A stretch of 64,000 nt of DNA from Neonectria sp. B-13. Lineage: Eukaryota > Ascomycota > Sordariomycetes > Hypocreales > Nectriaceae. The notes below the pieces were generated by a model. That model was not told the origin of the DNA. It saw only the letters and a list, made by a program, of their open reading frames with translations, and ran no database searches. Positions 32,230 to 43,542 of the stretch are shown in pieces. The stretch is from contig NOKP01000022.1 in assembly GCA_002682825.1 (NCBI GenBank), positions 558,001-622,000 of the forward strand, in the 5' to 3' direction. How positions within the stretch are numbered: position 1 is the stretch's first letter; each line of letters opens with the position of its first letter. Made by a program: the position numbers and the translations under genes.

Positions 32230-33318
32230 TCAGAGCAACGCCCGAACCTCGCTTGACTTTCCCCAACGGCGCACGATCCCAATGAACTCCTCAATCTTCT
32301 TTTCCTGCGTTGCCCATGTCGTGAGAAGCCTAACCACGGCTTCTCCATCTCCACACTTTTCCCACACGTAGAAGGAAAACCTTTCTTGCAGTTTTTCGAT
32401 CAGAGCTAACGGCAGCACGGCAAACACCTGGTTTGTCTCTGTCGTGACGTACATAGAGAACCCAGCATCTGTGATTCCAGACGAGAGCTTTTCTGCCGCA
32501 GTATTCGCCCTGAGCGCCAGCTCAAAGTAGAGGTTGTTGCGGAACAGCTCGGCGAATTGCGTGCCCATCATCCTGCTCTTGGCCAAAAGGGATCCATGTT
32601 GCTTGACGAAGAATTCAAATTCGCTTGCCAGCTTAGTGTCCTTGACCACTACCGCCTCTCCGAGCAGTGCCCCATTCTTGGTTCCTCCAATCCAGAAAAT
32701 ATCAGTCAGTTCCAGGATATCGGGCAACGTCATGCTACTCGCCTTGGAAGCCAGCGCCGTGCCAATGCGAGCACCGTCGAGGAAGAGAAGGAGGCTCTTT
32801 TCCTCGCAGAGGTCTTTAATCGCTCGCAACTCCTGCTTTGTGTATACGGTGCCAAACTCAGTTGCGTTGGAGATGTACACCATCCGCGGTTTCGCCATGT
32901 GAGGGAAATGCCAGTTGTCATCCAGCGCTCTGGAGATAATCTCAGGTGTGAGCTTCCCGTTCCGCGGCGTTGCGTTGATAATCTTGTGTCCAGACGCTTC
33001 CACGGCTCCCGTCTCTCTCGTGACGATGTGTCCAGTGCTGGCCGCAATGACAGCTTCGTGTGGGCGCAAGCACGCCGCGATGGAAATGGCGTTGGCTGAA
33101 GTTCCGCTGGGGACAAAGAAAACACCCACATCTTCTCGGCCGAGGTGGCATCGGATTCTTTGTCTCGCTAAATCGCAGTATGCATCGCCTCCATATCCCG
33201 CCTCTTGGGAATAATTACTGGTAAATATTGCTTTGAGCAGGAGTGGATGAGCGCCCTCGCTGTAGTCGTCCAGGAAGCTGTACTGTGCCTTACTGCTGGT
33301 AGAGATTGATTCTGGCAT
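32230..33318 (-). CDS. Threonine aldolase-type PLP enzyme
   Basis: Fold-type I PLP enzyme of the beta-eliminating lyase/threonine aldolase family; such enzymes cleave L-threonine or L-allo-threonine to glycine and acetaldehyde. Single exon, 362 residues, normal length. Visible: YGGDAYCDLARQRI near the N-terminus, FVPSGTSANAISI (cofactor phosphate region), STGHIVTRETGAVEASGHKI, YISNATEFGTVYT, LFLDGARIGTAL with the Asp that binds the pyridine nitrogen, and IGGTKNGALLGEAVV with the Schiff-base Lys near residue 215. No signal or targeting sequence is evident, so it is probably cytosolic. Fungi carry several paralogues, so equivalence to yeast GLY1 is not certain. Confidence 0.9.
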   Translation of the reverse strand: MPESISTSSKAQYSFLDDYSEGAHPLLLKAIFTSNYSQEAGYGGDAYCDLARQRIRCHLGREDVGVFFVPSGTSANAISIAACLRPHEAVIAASTGHIVTRETGAVEASGHKIINATPRNGKLTPEIISRALDDNWHFPHMAKPRMVYISNATEFGTVYTKQELRAIKDLCEEKSLLLFLDGARIGTALASKASSMTLPDILELTDIFWIGGTKNGALLGEAVVVKDTKLASEFEFFVKQHGSLLAKSRMMGTQFAELFRNNLYFELALRANTAAEKLSSGITDAGFSMYVTTETNQVFAVLPLALIEKLQERFSFYVWEKCGDGEAVVRLLTTWATQEKKIEEFIGIVRRWGKSSEVRALL

Positions 33319-34231
33319 GGCGATCTGTGACTAGAGACTTGCAAACTATTTGCTGTCTATGTTGACCAGGTCAGTGTTTGCATCCTTGACAACAACATGC
33401 TGTAAGGTCCATCACTATATACATAATGTTGATTATGCTCCACCAGTCATGCGGCCCACATCCGTCGATCCAAGATGAGGCTATAGAGGTTGTTAGTCAG
33501 TACGACGTTAGTAAAATTCGTCAGAGTGGGTCACCATCTGCCATTACTCAAGGTTCGATGACAGGCTTTCCTCACATGCTCTATAGAAGCATGTGCGATA
33601 TGTGGGCTCTGATTTTGTTGCCACATTTAAGATAAGTGATGTCTGCGAGATATGAGGTCTTGGCTATTAATAGCATCCAGGAAAGTATGTGTTTTCGGAG
33701 CATTAATTCATCGATGCTGCTGCTTGTACAGATGGAATTCTTGTTGACACGAACAACATTCACTCCTTACTTGTTGCAAACTTGGTTATTTCTGTGTGAT
33801 TCTTGATTTCCAATGCTTTATGAGTCTCAGCTAATACACAGGCTGCGTTCAAAGATGTTGTCGCACAGTAAGGGTAAAGAGCCATATATCATCACGGTAA
33901 GTCATTCATTAGGAAACAGGAAGAGGCGCCTACACTGGCTCTATTCCCCTCCTTCCACCGGCTAGCTTGAGGCAGTAAAACCCCGTGCAAACCCCATCCA
34001 TAGACTTGTGTGTTGTTTGGGTTTCTCTTATCAATTGGCTTCCCTCGAGCGTCGAATCATCATGGCCATTGAGCCATCTGCGGGGCAACTCCACCGTCGG
34101 CACAACGCACTCACACGCCGCGCCTAGCCGTGCGATCTCGGTAAGATCCAGGAATCTCAGAAACTGCCAGTGGCGACGAGTGTGTCTCACCCGTGACCAG
34201 CATGATTTGGTGTTGACTACTGTGAGCCACC
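33319..34231. other. Shared divergent promoter region
   Basis: About 900 bp between the divergently transcribed aldolase-type and bZIP genes; no gene or distinct regulatory motif recognised. Confidence 0.45.
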
Positions 34232-35908
34232 ATGACCCCCGGCAGCTCTCCCTCACACGCGACCGAGCAAGGCGCAACTGGAAGCGACGAGCTGGAAAGA
34301 AAGTAGGCTTCGAGACGCCCCAAAACTCTCTCACCCTGTCCCTTGAGCAGTGAGCCGCTCACACAGGCAAACAGGAAGCTTCGAAATCGCCTCTCACAGC
34401 GGGCTTTCCGCCGCAGGCAGGCAGAATGCATCCGCGAACTGCGGAACCGGGTCAATGTCGACCAGCGGCCCGACAGTGAGCGTGTGACGGAGCTGCAGCA
34501 GGAGAATACGCGGCTGAGGTCTCAGCTTGTTGAGGTGCAGAGCAAGTTGGCCAGGCTCCTTGCAACGGTGCAGTCGCTCACAGACTCCGTATCCGTGACT
34601 CTTGATGGAACGGTTGATGCGGATGAGGCCAGCGATGAGGAGGACAAGGCTACGACGCAAAAGACAACTGCATCCGCTCGGAAAGTCAACTTACACGGCA
34701 AGCAGCCTCAATCAAAAAGACGGCGAGTGTCGCCTCTGGAGACTGCGGGGGATGCAGTTATCAGCTACCGTCTTCCCGTTACACAACCCCCTGCGGGCAG
34801 TAAGTCCTCAGTTATCAGAATCGTCGAGAAGTGTCTCACATCAACGCAGGGCAGGATGACTATCCCACATCAAGAACAAGCATGGCCGATCCAGGAACCA
34901 TGTACCAGCAAATCCCCAACATCTGGAGCTTTGAGTATCAAATGGGGCTAGAGCCATACATGGATGCTATCGCTGCAAGCCATCTTTCGAGCATGATGCT
35001 TGGCAAGGAATGGATTCACTCCAACTCTCCATTCTCAGACCACATCAACGTTTTGCAATGTCTTCTCAAAGACAAGTTCAGCATGATGGGGGTGTCGCCT
35101 GAGCTGCAGGGTCCAACTCAGAGGTGATGAGCACGGCGTTGCTGTACTCACCAAACAATACTAACGGTCTCCTAGTCTATATCAACCAGTGTTGATGGTC
35201 CTTTCGATGTTCAACAGCATGACTCGTCCGGATGTCATGGCGTGGTATGCGAAGACGCGCTTCTTTCATATTATCGAGCTCACCGCTTGGCAACTCTACC
35301 CTTCCATCGGCACGTTCGAGAAGCTCCACGAACGGTATCGACCAACCGAGATGCAGATAAAGAACCAATACCCTCTCGTCATTGACTGGATTCCATTTCC
35401 ATCGATCCGAGATCGACTCATCCAACTCCATGCGGCCAATCCCTTGATCGACCAAATCTTCTGCGACGCAGTCAGCGGCTACGTGGTGGAAGCCCTCATG
35501 TCCGATTTAGTTGTTGCTGCCCCAGCTATCAAAGTATACATACGGGTCACAGATTTGATCACGGCTATGTCCTCCGCCAACGAAAGTCAGCCCGGCGCTG
35601 GCAAGAGGATTCCTGCACCAGATGTTGCCTCTCTGTTCACGTCACCCGAATATGCGGCAGCAGCTTTCAAGTACCTAAACATGGACCGAGGCGCTTCATA
35701 TTACAAAATCGATCCGGCCTTCTTCGGAAAGTACCCAGAGCTATACGACCAGTCCAGCCACTTAACAGCCAGCGGAATCCCTCTGAAGCCAGATTTGCAA
35801 ATTAGTCTCACGTTTCCAAAACCTCTCAATACCTCAACCGTTGAGACGTACCGCAGCTTTATTCACTTTTCATTGGACGCGGTCAGCAGCATTTCGGTTA
35901 TCTTGTGA
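34232..35908 (+). CDS. bZIP transcription factor with DUF3425 domain
   Basis: Nuclear regulator of the fungal bZIP-DUF3425 type. Four exons: 34232-34302, 34351-34799, 34850-35123, 35176-35908; 508 residues. The start CCACCATGACC is well placed, and the first intron (GTAGGC...GAGCAG) joins in phase so that the basic region NRKLRNRLSQRAFRRRQ (about residues 31-47) is complete. A leucine-rich coiled coil follows (VTELQQENTRLRSQLVEVQ to about residue 95), then a basic KRRR patch. The C-terminal half matches the DUF3425 type: RPDVMAWYAKTRFFHII, LTAWQLYPSIGTFEKLH, VIDWIPFPSIRDRLIQLH, and FCDAVSGYVVEAL. Relatives are often linked to secondary metabolism or stress, but the target is unknown. Confidence 0.88.
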
Positions 35909-36335
35909 AGCTCTTACGGACGTTTACTTGAATACTACTCCATGCACCATGTTCGATTAGCAAGGGCAAGGAGGAAAGTGTGAGGTTTCACACCGTGAAC
36001 TCAATGACTGGTCGATCACTTTAAGCATGAGCCCCGAGCTGAATGGGGGCCGTTATATACGTGGAGTTAAGGACACGGAGGAAACAGGACATGGAACAAT
36101 AAATGCCAAGGCTGATAGCAGGCGTAATGTTGGTTATTAAGGGGGAGTCAAAAAGTTTAAGTTGAGCACAGGGGAATATACACATAGCTTTCCAATGCTT
36201 AAATCGATGCGGAGCTTTACACCAGAATCTCGTACAGTTGTACAGTCATAGAGTCCTCTCATGAAAAGGAGAAGTAGTTTTTGGGGTTGAGCGACTTGGC
36301 TCGGGTTGTCTATTTTTACGGTCATTGAAGAGTAT
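35909..36335. other. Convergent gap
   Basis: About 430 bp between the bZIP and P5C reductase stop codons. Nothing beyond 3' ends was recognised. Confidence 0.45.
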
Positions 36336-37233
36336 TTACGCCTTTCCCAGCTCCTCTGAGCGGTCTGTCGCCGCCTTGACGGCTCGGCCGACAATTTCCT
36401 TGAGGCCATCGTTCTCAAAGCTCACCAGGGCAGCGTGGGTAGTGCCGTTGGGGCTGGTGACGTTCTTCCGTAGCTGGGTCGGGGTCTCGGTGGCCTCGAC
36501 GAGCATCTTTCCAGCTCCGAGAGCGGTCTGCTTGGCCAGGCGAGATGCTTGCTCCTCTGAGAGGCCCAGGCTGACTCCAGCAGTGATGAGGTGCTCGACA
36601 AAGGCGAAGAAGTAGGCAGGTCCAGAGCCTTTGCGTCGGGGTTAGCGGGAAGATGGTGCTATTAGGAGATGGACAGAACTTACCAGAGATTCCCGTGACA
36701 ACATCGAGCAGCTCCTCCTTGTCGACCCACTCGGCGGCTCTGCTGACGCTGGCCAGGAGCGCGGTAGCCAAGTCCTTCTCATCGGACGACACGGCCTCGG
36801 TGGCAAACAGGCCGGAGGCGCCCTCGCCAACCAGCGCCGGCGTGTTGGGCATGACGCGCACAATGGGCGGCGTGCGACCGCTGCCGGTGAACCACTCGAT
36901 GTAGCTGGACACCTGGATGCCGGCGGCGATGGAGATGACCAGCGGCAGCTGCTTGCGGTCGGCCCAGGCGGCTCCGAGCTCGGTGCAGGCGATCTTGGCG
37001 ACCTGCGGCTTGACGGCGATGATGACGATGTCGGCGTCGCGCGAGGCGTCGACGTTGGACTCGGTGGTGCGCACGCCCAGCGCGGCCATCTTGTCGCGGT
37101 TGACGTCCCACGGCTCGGCCACAAAGATGTGCTGCTTGGCGATGTCCTTGGCCAGGAGGCCTTGGATGATGGCCGAGGCCATGTTGCCGCCTCCGACGAA
37201 GGAGATCTGGGCGTCTTGGAGTGAGGGAGCCAT
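36336..37233 (-). CDS. PRO3: Pyrroline-5-carboxylate reductase
   Basis: Last step of proline synthesis: NAD(P)H-dependent reduction of 1-pyrroline-5-carboxylate, cytosolic. Two exons: 36684-37233 and 36336-36628, with a 55-bp intron (GTAAGT...GCAAAG); 280 residues, normal for the family. N-terminal Rossmann motif ISFVGGGNMASAIIQGLL; VIIAVKPQ; VRVMPNTPALVGEGASG; after the intron GSGPAYFFAFVEHL and LAKQTALGAGKMLVE, and the dimerisation signature NVTSPNGTTHAALVSFE. Reading through the intron would lose all C-terminal signatures, so splicing is required. GC-rich codon use in the first exon suggests good expression. Confidence 0.95.
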
Positions 37234-38319
37234 GATGCTTAGAGTGTTGGGTTGGGAGAGTTGAGGGTATTCAGGGGATGAACAGGCGAGAAGATGGGTT
37301 GGCGTTGGCTTTTAAGGAGGATGAATGACTCCAGGTAAAGAAAGGGCAAGTCCGATTGAGGATCTGAAATGTGGGGTTCCTTCCCTGGCAACTGGCAACT
37401 GGCAACTCACCAGCTCACTTGGCGGGGGTTTGACAAAGATTGGGGCTTCTACCCCGCACCACCAGAATAACCCATCTGCACCCGAGCTTGGCATGACACC
37501 TCGTGGAAGACGCACGGAAATGGATGGGGGGAGAGTTGTCGTGACAGGTATTACAAAACATTTCGTCCATCTTGTTTCAAATATGCACATAATTAGCACC
37601 TAATAAGATGACATTTGTCTTTGTTTACCTCAGATAACCAGTTCTGTTAATGCTTCGCCATCACCAAGACAACACCAAACCTCCAGATAAGATGCCACCT
37701 CCGATATCGTTCCTACCTTCTGTCTTCCCCGTCTCCAACGCCAAACCTCGTCGGTCACCCGTCTTCAAATCCCCTGGAAACCATCCCCGATAGTGACACC
37801 ATGGACACCACCCCCACGACGACCCGCCCGCTGCTATGACCAACATCAGTGCACTTGTTCGACTCAAGTGTCATGGCCCGCTTAATGTCGGCATACTAAC
37901 CTCCGCCTACGTAACGCCCCATCGTTTGCCTGGCTCGTTCCTGACCCCACCACTTGAGTCGCCCAAGCTCCAGCCCGATACAAACCGTCCAGGACCAAAA
38001 CACCAATTTTCCCTTGGCCTAAGAACGCTGATAAGACCCGGCATGTCTCTAGACTACTAGTCAGCTAGCACGGTCCTCACTTTGGCTATGTGCAAACACA
38101 AGTGAGTAAACGTAGATCAACTACTCCGGGCGGATTTTCGACATCTTCATTACCACCAATTCGTGCCTATTCCATCCACTCATCATATTAAACATATAAA
38201 CCCATTTCGATCTTAATGTAGACCAGGTCGTCATCACTCATACATTCAAAAGATCTGCAAATTTCACTATCCTGCTTGTCTCAGACTCCACGGTCCATAA
38301 TCGCCCTTCTGACCAAGGA
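37234..38319. other. Intergenic, nothing recognised
   Basis: 1.1 kb. A perfect triple GGCAACT repeat lies at 37387-37407 in the P5C reductase promoter. No gene-like frame. Confidence 0.5.
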
Positions 38320-38776
38320 TCAAGTCACGATCAGTTTCACGTCAAGTCTCAACCGTTCCATACCCTCTCCTAGGCTATAAATCTGGTCGTCGTCACTTTC
38401 TCTTGGCCGGCCCTTTCTCAACTTCCCCTGATGGACAGTCCCCTTTCGGTTCCCCGGTCGTTTGCCGCTAGTCCGTTCCGACTTGGGAGGATCGTGAACC
38501 ACGATTGGTTCAGGGTACGCATGCTGAGGTTGCAGTACAGCTCGCCTCGCAGAATCAGTCTTGTTGAGGTCCACAAATTCGGCGGCGTCCTCATACGTCG
38601 GGAAGGATTGGTGCTTGGCTCCTTTATGGCCGTTAACCAGTAGCTTCACCTCACTATTCATCGCAACAGTTAGCCCATGTTAGGTATATGAGTTATCAGT
38701 GGCCGGGGACTTACTCCCAGGTGTCGAAAACACCGGTCTTCCTGCCCACGGCGACGGCGTAGTACTTCTTGCCCAT
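38320..38776 (-). CDS. Small protein with only the RNase H1 hybrid-binding domain
   Basis: Two exons (38715-38776 and 38320-38653, intron GTAAGT...GAATAG, 61 bp) give 131 residues. The start MGKKYYAVAVGRKTGVFDTW spliced to DEVKLLVNGHKGAKHQSF and TYEDAAEFVDL is the viroplasmin/RNase H1 N-terminal domain, which binds RNA-DNA hybrid or double-stranded RNA through a conserved Trp and basic residues. In RNase H1 this domain precedes a catalytic domain; here only about 80 basic, proline- and serine-rich residues follow (KSERTSGKRPGNRKGTVHQ), with no catalytic motif downstream on this strand. It may therefore bind hybrids without cutting. Function unknown. Confidence 0.82.
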
Positions 38777-39715
38777 TGTTGATGTTGGAGTACAGGATGT
38801 AAGAAAGCGTTCAATTGAAATCAAAGTGAGATTTAGGCTTCAAGTACAGTGATGCTCCAGGAAGCAATCAAAAAAAGAGGAGCAGCAGCTAGAGAGGAGG
38901 AAACGTTGTGTATTTATAATTTGATATTACGCCTCACTTGTTGGTCACAAGTAGCATCGAAATACGGTGCTGTGGGAGGCCGACCACTGCAGGAGGCCGA
39001 CCAAGAGGCAGTCAGTCTGCCTCGTTTGCCATGTCAGCGCCCAACCACGGCCACCGACACGTCATTCTTGCTGCATCTAAGGCCAATTAAATGCTTCTCT
39101 TCTCACTAGCCAAAATACAAATACACATTGCTTCAGCCTTTTATCTTTTGCCTTGGCTCGCATCACGCACGACTTTCATTCGTACTTGATTGTCATCTGT
39201 TCCACTTTAATCTTCATCATGGTCCTTACTTCACGGCGGCCTGTTTGCTACACTTGTACAAACTATTCACCTACGGAATTTATATCCGTTTGAACAGGAG
39301 CAAAAGCGCATTCATGTTGACTATGGAATATCACTTTGAGCAGGCAAACGAGGTATCAGTCACTACAGGACACTTTAAAAAGATGACAGGAATCTCATGG
39401 TTGAGTTCAACTCTCAGTCGCTCTTGCCATCTTGTCAGCTCTTCGAAGGCAGGATAATTATTTAGTTCGCTGTTGGGTCGCGGGGACCTCGAGGTTAAGG
39501 CCAATGGGGAAACGATGGCAGGCTGTAAGTTAGTCTGGCCACGCCCAGTACTGAGAGGAGCTCACGAATCATACTTAGCGGTCAATGGATTAGCTATTTT
39601 CCGGTGTCCCTCTGCCCATTTCATATTCTGAAACCTATACTCTGCCTGCTACCTTTGGTCCCGTCTTCGATCGCGTTTGTTATTCTGAAATACGATCGGC
39701 ATTTACCACTCAGAA
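38777..39715. other. Intergenic, nothing recognised
   Basis: About 940 bp between divergent genes. No supported feature. Confidence 0.45.
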
Positions 39716-40444
39716 ATGGATTCTAATTGCTCAGAAGAAGAAACAGTGGAAGCTGCCCACCCAGAACATGGCCAGGTTACTCAACCAGGACACGGAGAAG
39801 CTCCACAACCAGAAGACAAACCAGCCGAGCGTTTGCAGACAGAGAAGAGAAAGGGTCCAAGCCGAGAGTCAGCTACATCCTGGGTGGTCCCTGCTATTCA
39901 GCTGCTAGGCGAGGACCGCTTCTGCGACTTTGACAGGAGGAGCATATCTCATGTAGTACTACAGTAAGCACGTTTCAATCTCATTTTCTCCGGAGCATGA
40001 TTATTCAGGAGCGACTTTCTTTAGGATTTCACGTGGTCGGCAAGAGCAAATTTTTGCCCAGATCGGCGTTGAATATGATTGGAATTTTCCTTCCCCCTTC
40101 TGGTTCTTTCTTGGAAAGATGCTGTCGAAGGCATTATTTGAGGACGACTCCTTATTGGACTTCTTGAATTTTGTTCCCGTGAACAATTACGAGTTTGTGG
40201 GCTATGTGAATAAGGACCGTATTGTCGACGACAATCAGAAAGACAAAGATAAAGTCAACGTGGTCGATGTCCACCTTAAGAGACCACAGCCAGGGCAGCC
40301 CATTCAGATCTTTTGGAAGCCTGCTAGAGGTCTCGTGGTCCAAAAGATAGAGGAATGTGAGTATGAACGATGACGACACTTGATGGCCAAGAACTAACCG
40401 ATCAAACAACAGGGTTGAAAGAACAAGAGCCAATCTCACAATGA
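39716..40444 (+). CDS. Hypothetical protein, 203 residues, three exons
   Basis: Not recognised. Three exons with good splice sites, 39716-39963, 40025-40356 and 40413-40444 (GTAAGC...TTTAG; GTGAGT...AACAG, with CTAAC branch), stay in frame and yield 203 residues. The N-terminal 60 residues are acidic and Pro/Gln/Glu-rich (EEETVEAAHPEHGQV), probably disordered; the rest looks folded: WVVPAIQLLGEDRFCDF, SRGRQEQIFAQIGVEYDW, FPSPFWFFLGKMLSKALF, FLNFVPVNNYEFVGYV, IQIFWKPARGLVVQKIEEW. No signal peptide or membrane helix. Codon-level consistency across two introns supports a real gene. Confidence 0.65.
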
Positions 40445-40945
40445 GATCACATTCACCCTTCTACCTATACAACCTCGAAATACCACATCTAGCCTCGAGT
40501 ATCTATATTGATTTGGTGGGGTTTGCACTCTCAACACACACTATACCCAGAGCTGGCTGCCATGAGCTATGATTTGTTGTACCGGAATGCTTTAGTTCTG
40601 TTTTCCTTGTAACCAAGCTGTGTCGGGCTTGGGAAGTGTGGATGTGCTCCGAATTGTCCTCAAATGAGTCTTGTCGTCGTGGCTCAAATAATTATTCTCT
40701 TCAATATCCCTTAAGCTATTATCGATCCCTCTCGCCGTGGTATCCGACATGTTGATAATGGCTCCAGACATGTAGTATGGGTAAAGGCCGCATACATAAT
40801 TAACGCTCTCCTTCTGGTAATGGTCTTTATAAATATATCTAAAAATGGAATGCTGTATTCTAATGACTGTGTGATGTATTGTGTTTGGATTCCCCAAGTC
40901 CCAGAGCCGAAAAGCCTATTATGCTAATTCGTTACAGATCAGTTA
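40445..40945. other. Convergent gap
   Basis: About 500 bp between the hypothetical gene and the GH3 stop. Nothing recognised. Confidence 0.45.
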
Positions 40946-43210
40946 TTAGAGGTTGCAAGTTATCCGCAGTGCGAGAGGGTCATGTGCATATGCGGCGACC
41001 TCAATCACCACCTCCTTCTTGGGCAACACAAACTCTCCCCCAACCCATCGCTGAAGCGGTCTGAGAGACGCGTTAACCACAATATGCTTCGACTCTCCAG
41101 CAGCCAGGTCGACTGGAGCAAAGCCCAGGAGCATCCGAAGTGGAAAGTCGGCTTCTCCCGCCATACCGTAGACCTGGGCGATGTATCTTCCGGTCCGTGT
41201 CCCCGTGTTTTCAACCTCGACAGCGACTTGTAGTGACTCCTGTCTGGATTCGCGACTGTACTCACCAAGTCGCATGTCTGAGGTCCGGAAAGTAGTGTAA
41301 GACAGGCCGAAACCAAGAGGGTACGACGCTTCGACGCCGAGTTTGTCGAGAAGAGCCTGGCCAAACCAGCGATCGTAGTGAATTTCCGAGGCCTCAATGT
41401 CGAAGAAGGGTAAGTGGGCTTCATCCTTGGGAATCGAGAAGGGCAGTCTTCCGCTCGCGTCGACACGTCCCAGCAAAACATCTGCTAACGCATGCCCACC
41501 CTCGCATCCAGAATACCAGCTTACTAGCAACGTGGGCGCCGCTTCTTTCCACTCCTCCATCACGACGGCCCCGGCGGTGACCAAAACCACGACGGTCCTG
41601 GGGTTTGCGGCAGCCACTCCTTTGATCATTTCGACGTCGCGCGGACGCAGCTGTAGTGACGTGCGATCGCCACCGGCGCCCACTTCGAGTCCGGTTTCGA
41701 GTTTGGACATGTTGGAGCCTCCTTGCACAACCCCAAGCGTTTCTCTCTCCTCGTCTGTTTCTGGCGGAGGAAAGAGGTCTAGGAGGCAAGGGTCATTTTG
41801 CAGAGAAGGTACAACGTATTCACCCTCATCATCGGCATCGTAGCCAACGACGCAGATGGCCACGTCGGCCTGGGCTGCGGCTTCTCGAGCCTTGTCAACC
41901 GAGTCTGTGTCGTCCAGGATAATTTCAGTATTCGGCAGAGCTGCCTTCAGCCCTTCAAAGGGCGTCGCAACTCGGGGTGGAAAGACTTGGGAGGACCCCT
42001 TGTCACCCGTGTTGCCAGCATTGGCGAGACGGCCAACGAGCGCCACTCTGGATAACTGGCTCGAATCGAGTGGCAGTAGTGGAGCGTCATGGACCGTTTC
42101 GTTCCTGAGAAGAACCATGGATCGTCCAGCCACCTCACGGGCCAAGTCTCGATGCTCCTTTGAGAAAACGACCGACATATCTGGGGCGGTCGCTTCGGCC
42201 TGCGCCTCCCACTGAAGCTGCTTCGTCAGTATTCTAAGGCACGCTTGATCAACATACGCCCAATCGAGCTCCCCGGAGTCTAGTGCATTTTTAAGATGTA
42301 TGGCTCGCTGCTGCATAAAAGGAGCCTCAATATCTAGGCCGTTCTTGACTGACAGAGAAGCGTTTCGAAGGCCAAAGATGAAATCGGATATGACGAAGCC
42401 ATCAAAATGCCACTTGTTTCGCAGGACGTTACTCAGCAACTCCCAGTTTTGGCCAGCAAACTCGCCGTTGACGGAATTGTATGATGACATCACGGAAGCG
42501 ACGCCGCCCTCGACGATACACCTGAAGTGCGGGAGGTAGACTTCATGAAGGACGTCTTCTTCGACCTTGACATCGACTCGGAACCGGGCATTTTCCATCG
42601 AGTTGAGGGCAAAATGCTTAACACAAGCCATAACGTGGTTCTGCACTCCCACGGTCAAAGCCAGACCAAACTGGCCTAGGATTACGGGATCCTCTCCATA
42701 CGTCTCCTGGATGCGTCCCCAGGCCGGATGCCGAGGAAGATTGATGCAAACGCCAGCAAAATAGTTGGCTCCCTGCGCTTTCGCCTCCAGGCCTATAGCG
42801 TGACCGACTCGTCTCTCGAGAGCAACATCCCAGGTCGCTCCTCGGGCCATTGACACAGGAAAAGCGGTCGACGAACCCATTACAACGCCGCGCGGGCCAT
42901 CAGTAAAGCGAATTCCGGGGATCCCCAAACGAGGGATCTCGCCGTGGACAAAGGGCACACGGTTGTAGCGATCGAAGAGGATTTTGCGGAGGCCCGTGTA
43001 AAAGGCGTCGTCGCCATCGAGCAAGCAAAGGCGCTCAGACTTGGAGAGGCTCGAGAGTAACCTCTGAGCGGCGCTGGGTGTAGTCTCTCCATTCTTGATG
43101 GCGTTGATTGCGAGTTGGAAAGTAAACGGCGCTGAAGCAGCTGTCTCCAGGGGCAAGCGCAGGGGTACGGGATTGTCAGTCCCAGGGCGAACGGCGGTAG
43201 TGTTGGACAT
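40946..43210 (-). CDS. GH3 beta-glucosidase, intracellular type
   Basis: Removes beta-linked glucose (or xylose/arabinose) from oligosaccharides or glycosides. Single exon; ATG at 43210 (MSNTTAVRPGTDNPV) is preferred over an in-frame upstream ATG-less extension, giving 754 residues. GH3 N-domain: IRFTDGPRGVV, ARGATWDVALERRVG, RHPAWGRIQETYGEDP, VKHFALNSMENARF, and FVISDFIFGLRNA with the nucleophile Asp near residue 271. C-domain: GRSMVLLRNETVHDAPLLPL, TAGAVVMEEWKEAAPTLLV, WYSGCEGGHALADVLLG; fibronectin-III-like end with YPLGFGLSYTTF. No signal peptide, so substrate must be imported. It is divergent from the Zn2Cys6 gene across 332 bp. Confidence 0.93.
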   Translation of the reverse strand: MSNTTAVRPGTDNPVPLRLPLETAASAPFTFQLAINAIKNGETTPSAAQRLLSSLSKSERLCLLDGDDAFYTGLRKILFDRYNRVPFVHGEIPRLGIPGIRFTDGPRGVVMGSSTAFPVSMARGATWDVALERRVGHAIGLEAKAQGANYFAGVCINLPRHPAWGRIQETYGEDPVILGQFGLALTVGVQNHVMACVKHFALNSMENARFRVDVKVEEDVLHEVYLPHFRCIVEGGVASVMSSYNSVNGEFAGQNWELLSNVLRNKWHFDGFVISDFIFGLRNASLSVKNGLDIEAPFMQQRAIHLKNALDSGELDWAYVDQACLRILTKQLQWEAQAEATAPDMSVVFSKEHRDLAREVAGRSMVLLRNETVHDAPLLPLDSSQLSRVALVGRLANAGNTGDKGSSQVFPPRVATPFEGLKAALPNTEIILDDTDSVDKAREAAAQADVAICVVGYDADDEGEYVVPSLQNDPCLLDLFPPPETDEERETLGVVQGGSNMSKLETGLEVGAGGDRTSLQLRPRDVEMIKGVAAANPRTVVVLVTAGAVVMEEWKEAAPTLLVSWYSGCEGGHALADVLLGRVDASGRLPFSIPKDEAHLPFFDIEASEIHYDRWFGQALLDKLGVEASYPLGFGLSYTTFRTSDMRLGEYSRESRQESLQVAVEVENTGTRTGRYIAQVYGMAGEADFPLRMLLGFAPVDLAAGESKHIVVNASLRPLQRWVGGEFVLPKKEVVIEVAAYAHDPLALRITCNL

Positions 43211-43542
43211 GGTGGTGGTGTCGTGTCTGTGCGTTGGAGGTACTTGAAGCAAGACGGAATAAGACGAGCATGGGAGCGTGGCATGCGGCCTACTCATAGA
43301 AAATGGAATTGCGCAGTGGATTGGTGACAGGAATACAACATACGACGGGCTAGGGGGCCTTCGCGGAATGTCGGGGGCGTCGGTGAGGGGGAGCAAACCC
43401 CACGTACCGAAAGAGGCAATATCGTGATATTCGACTGGGATCGGCCGGATGAAAAGCGGTTCCTGACTAGGTACATATCTAGACTACCGCCTCGCTCCCG
43501 ACAATCCGCAGACGTCGACCATTATCCACCATCACCCACGCA
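43211..43542. promoter_or_regulatory. Shared divergent promoter of GH3 and Zn2Cys6 genes
   Basis: 332 bp between the two start codons. It contains several CGG triplets (CGG-N5-CGG-N6-CGG at about 43374-43393) and a CGGCCGG at about 43443. Such triplets are what Zn2Cys6 proteins bind, so control by the neighbouring regulator is possible, but spacing is irregular. Confidence 0.35.

Noticed and set aside
36642..37124. Ser/Pro/Arg-rich frames overlapping pyrroline-5-carboxylate reductase
   Set aside because: Low-complexity products of GC-rich third codon positions of the true gene.
37387..37407. Triple GGCAACT repeat
   Set aside because: Perfect but very short; could be chance or slippage in a promoter.
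43211..43396. N-terminal extension of the GH3 protein
   Set aside because: Family homology starts after the ATG at 43210; the extension is low quality and would overlap the divergent promoter.
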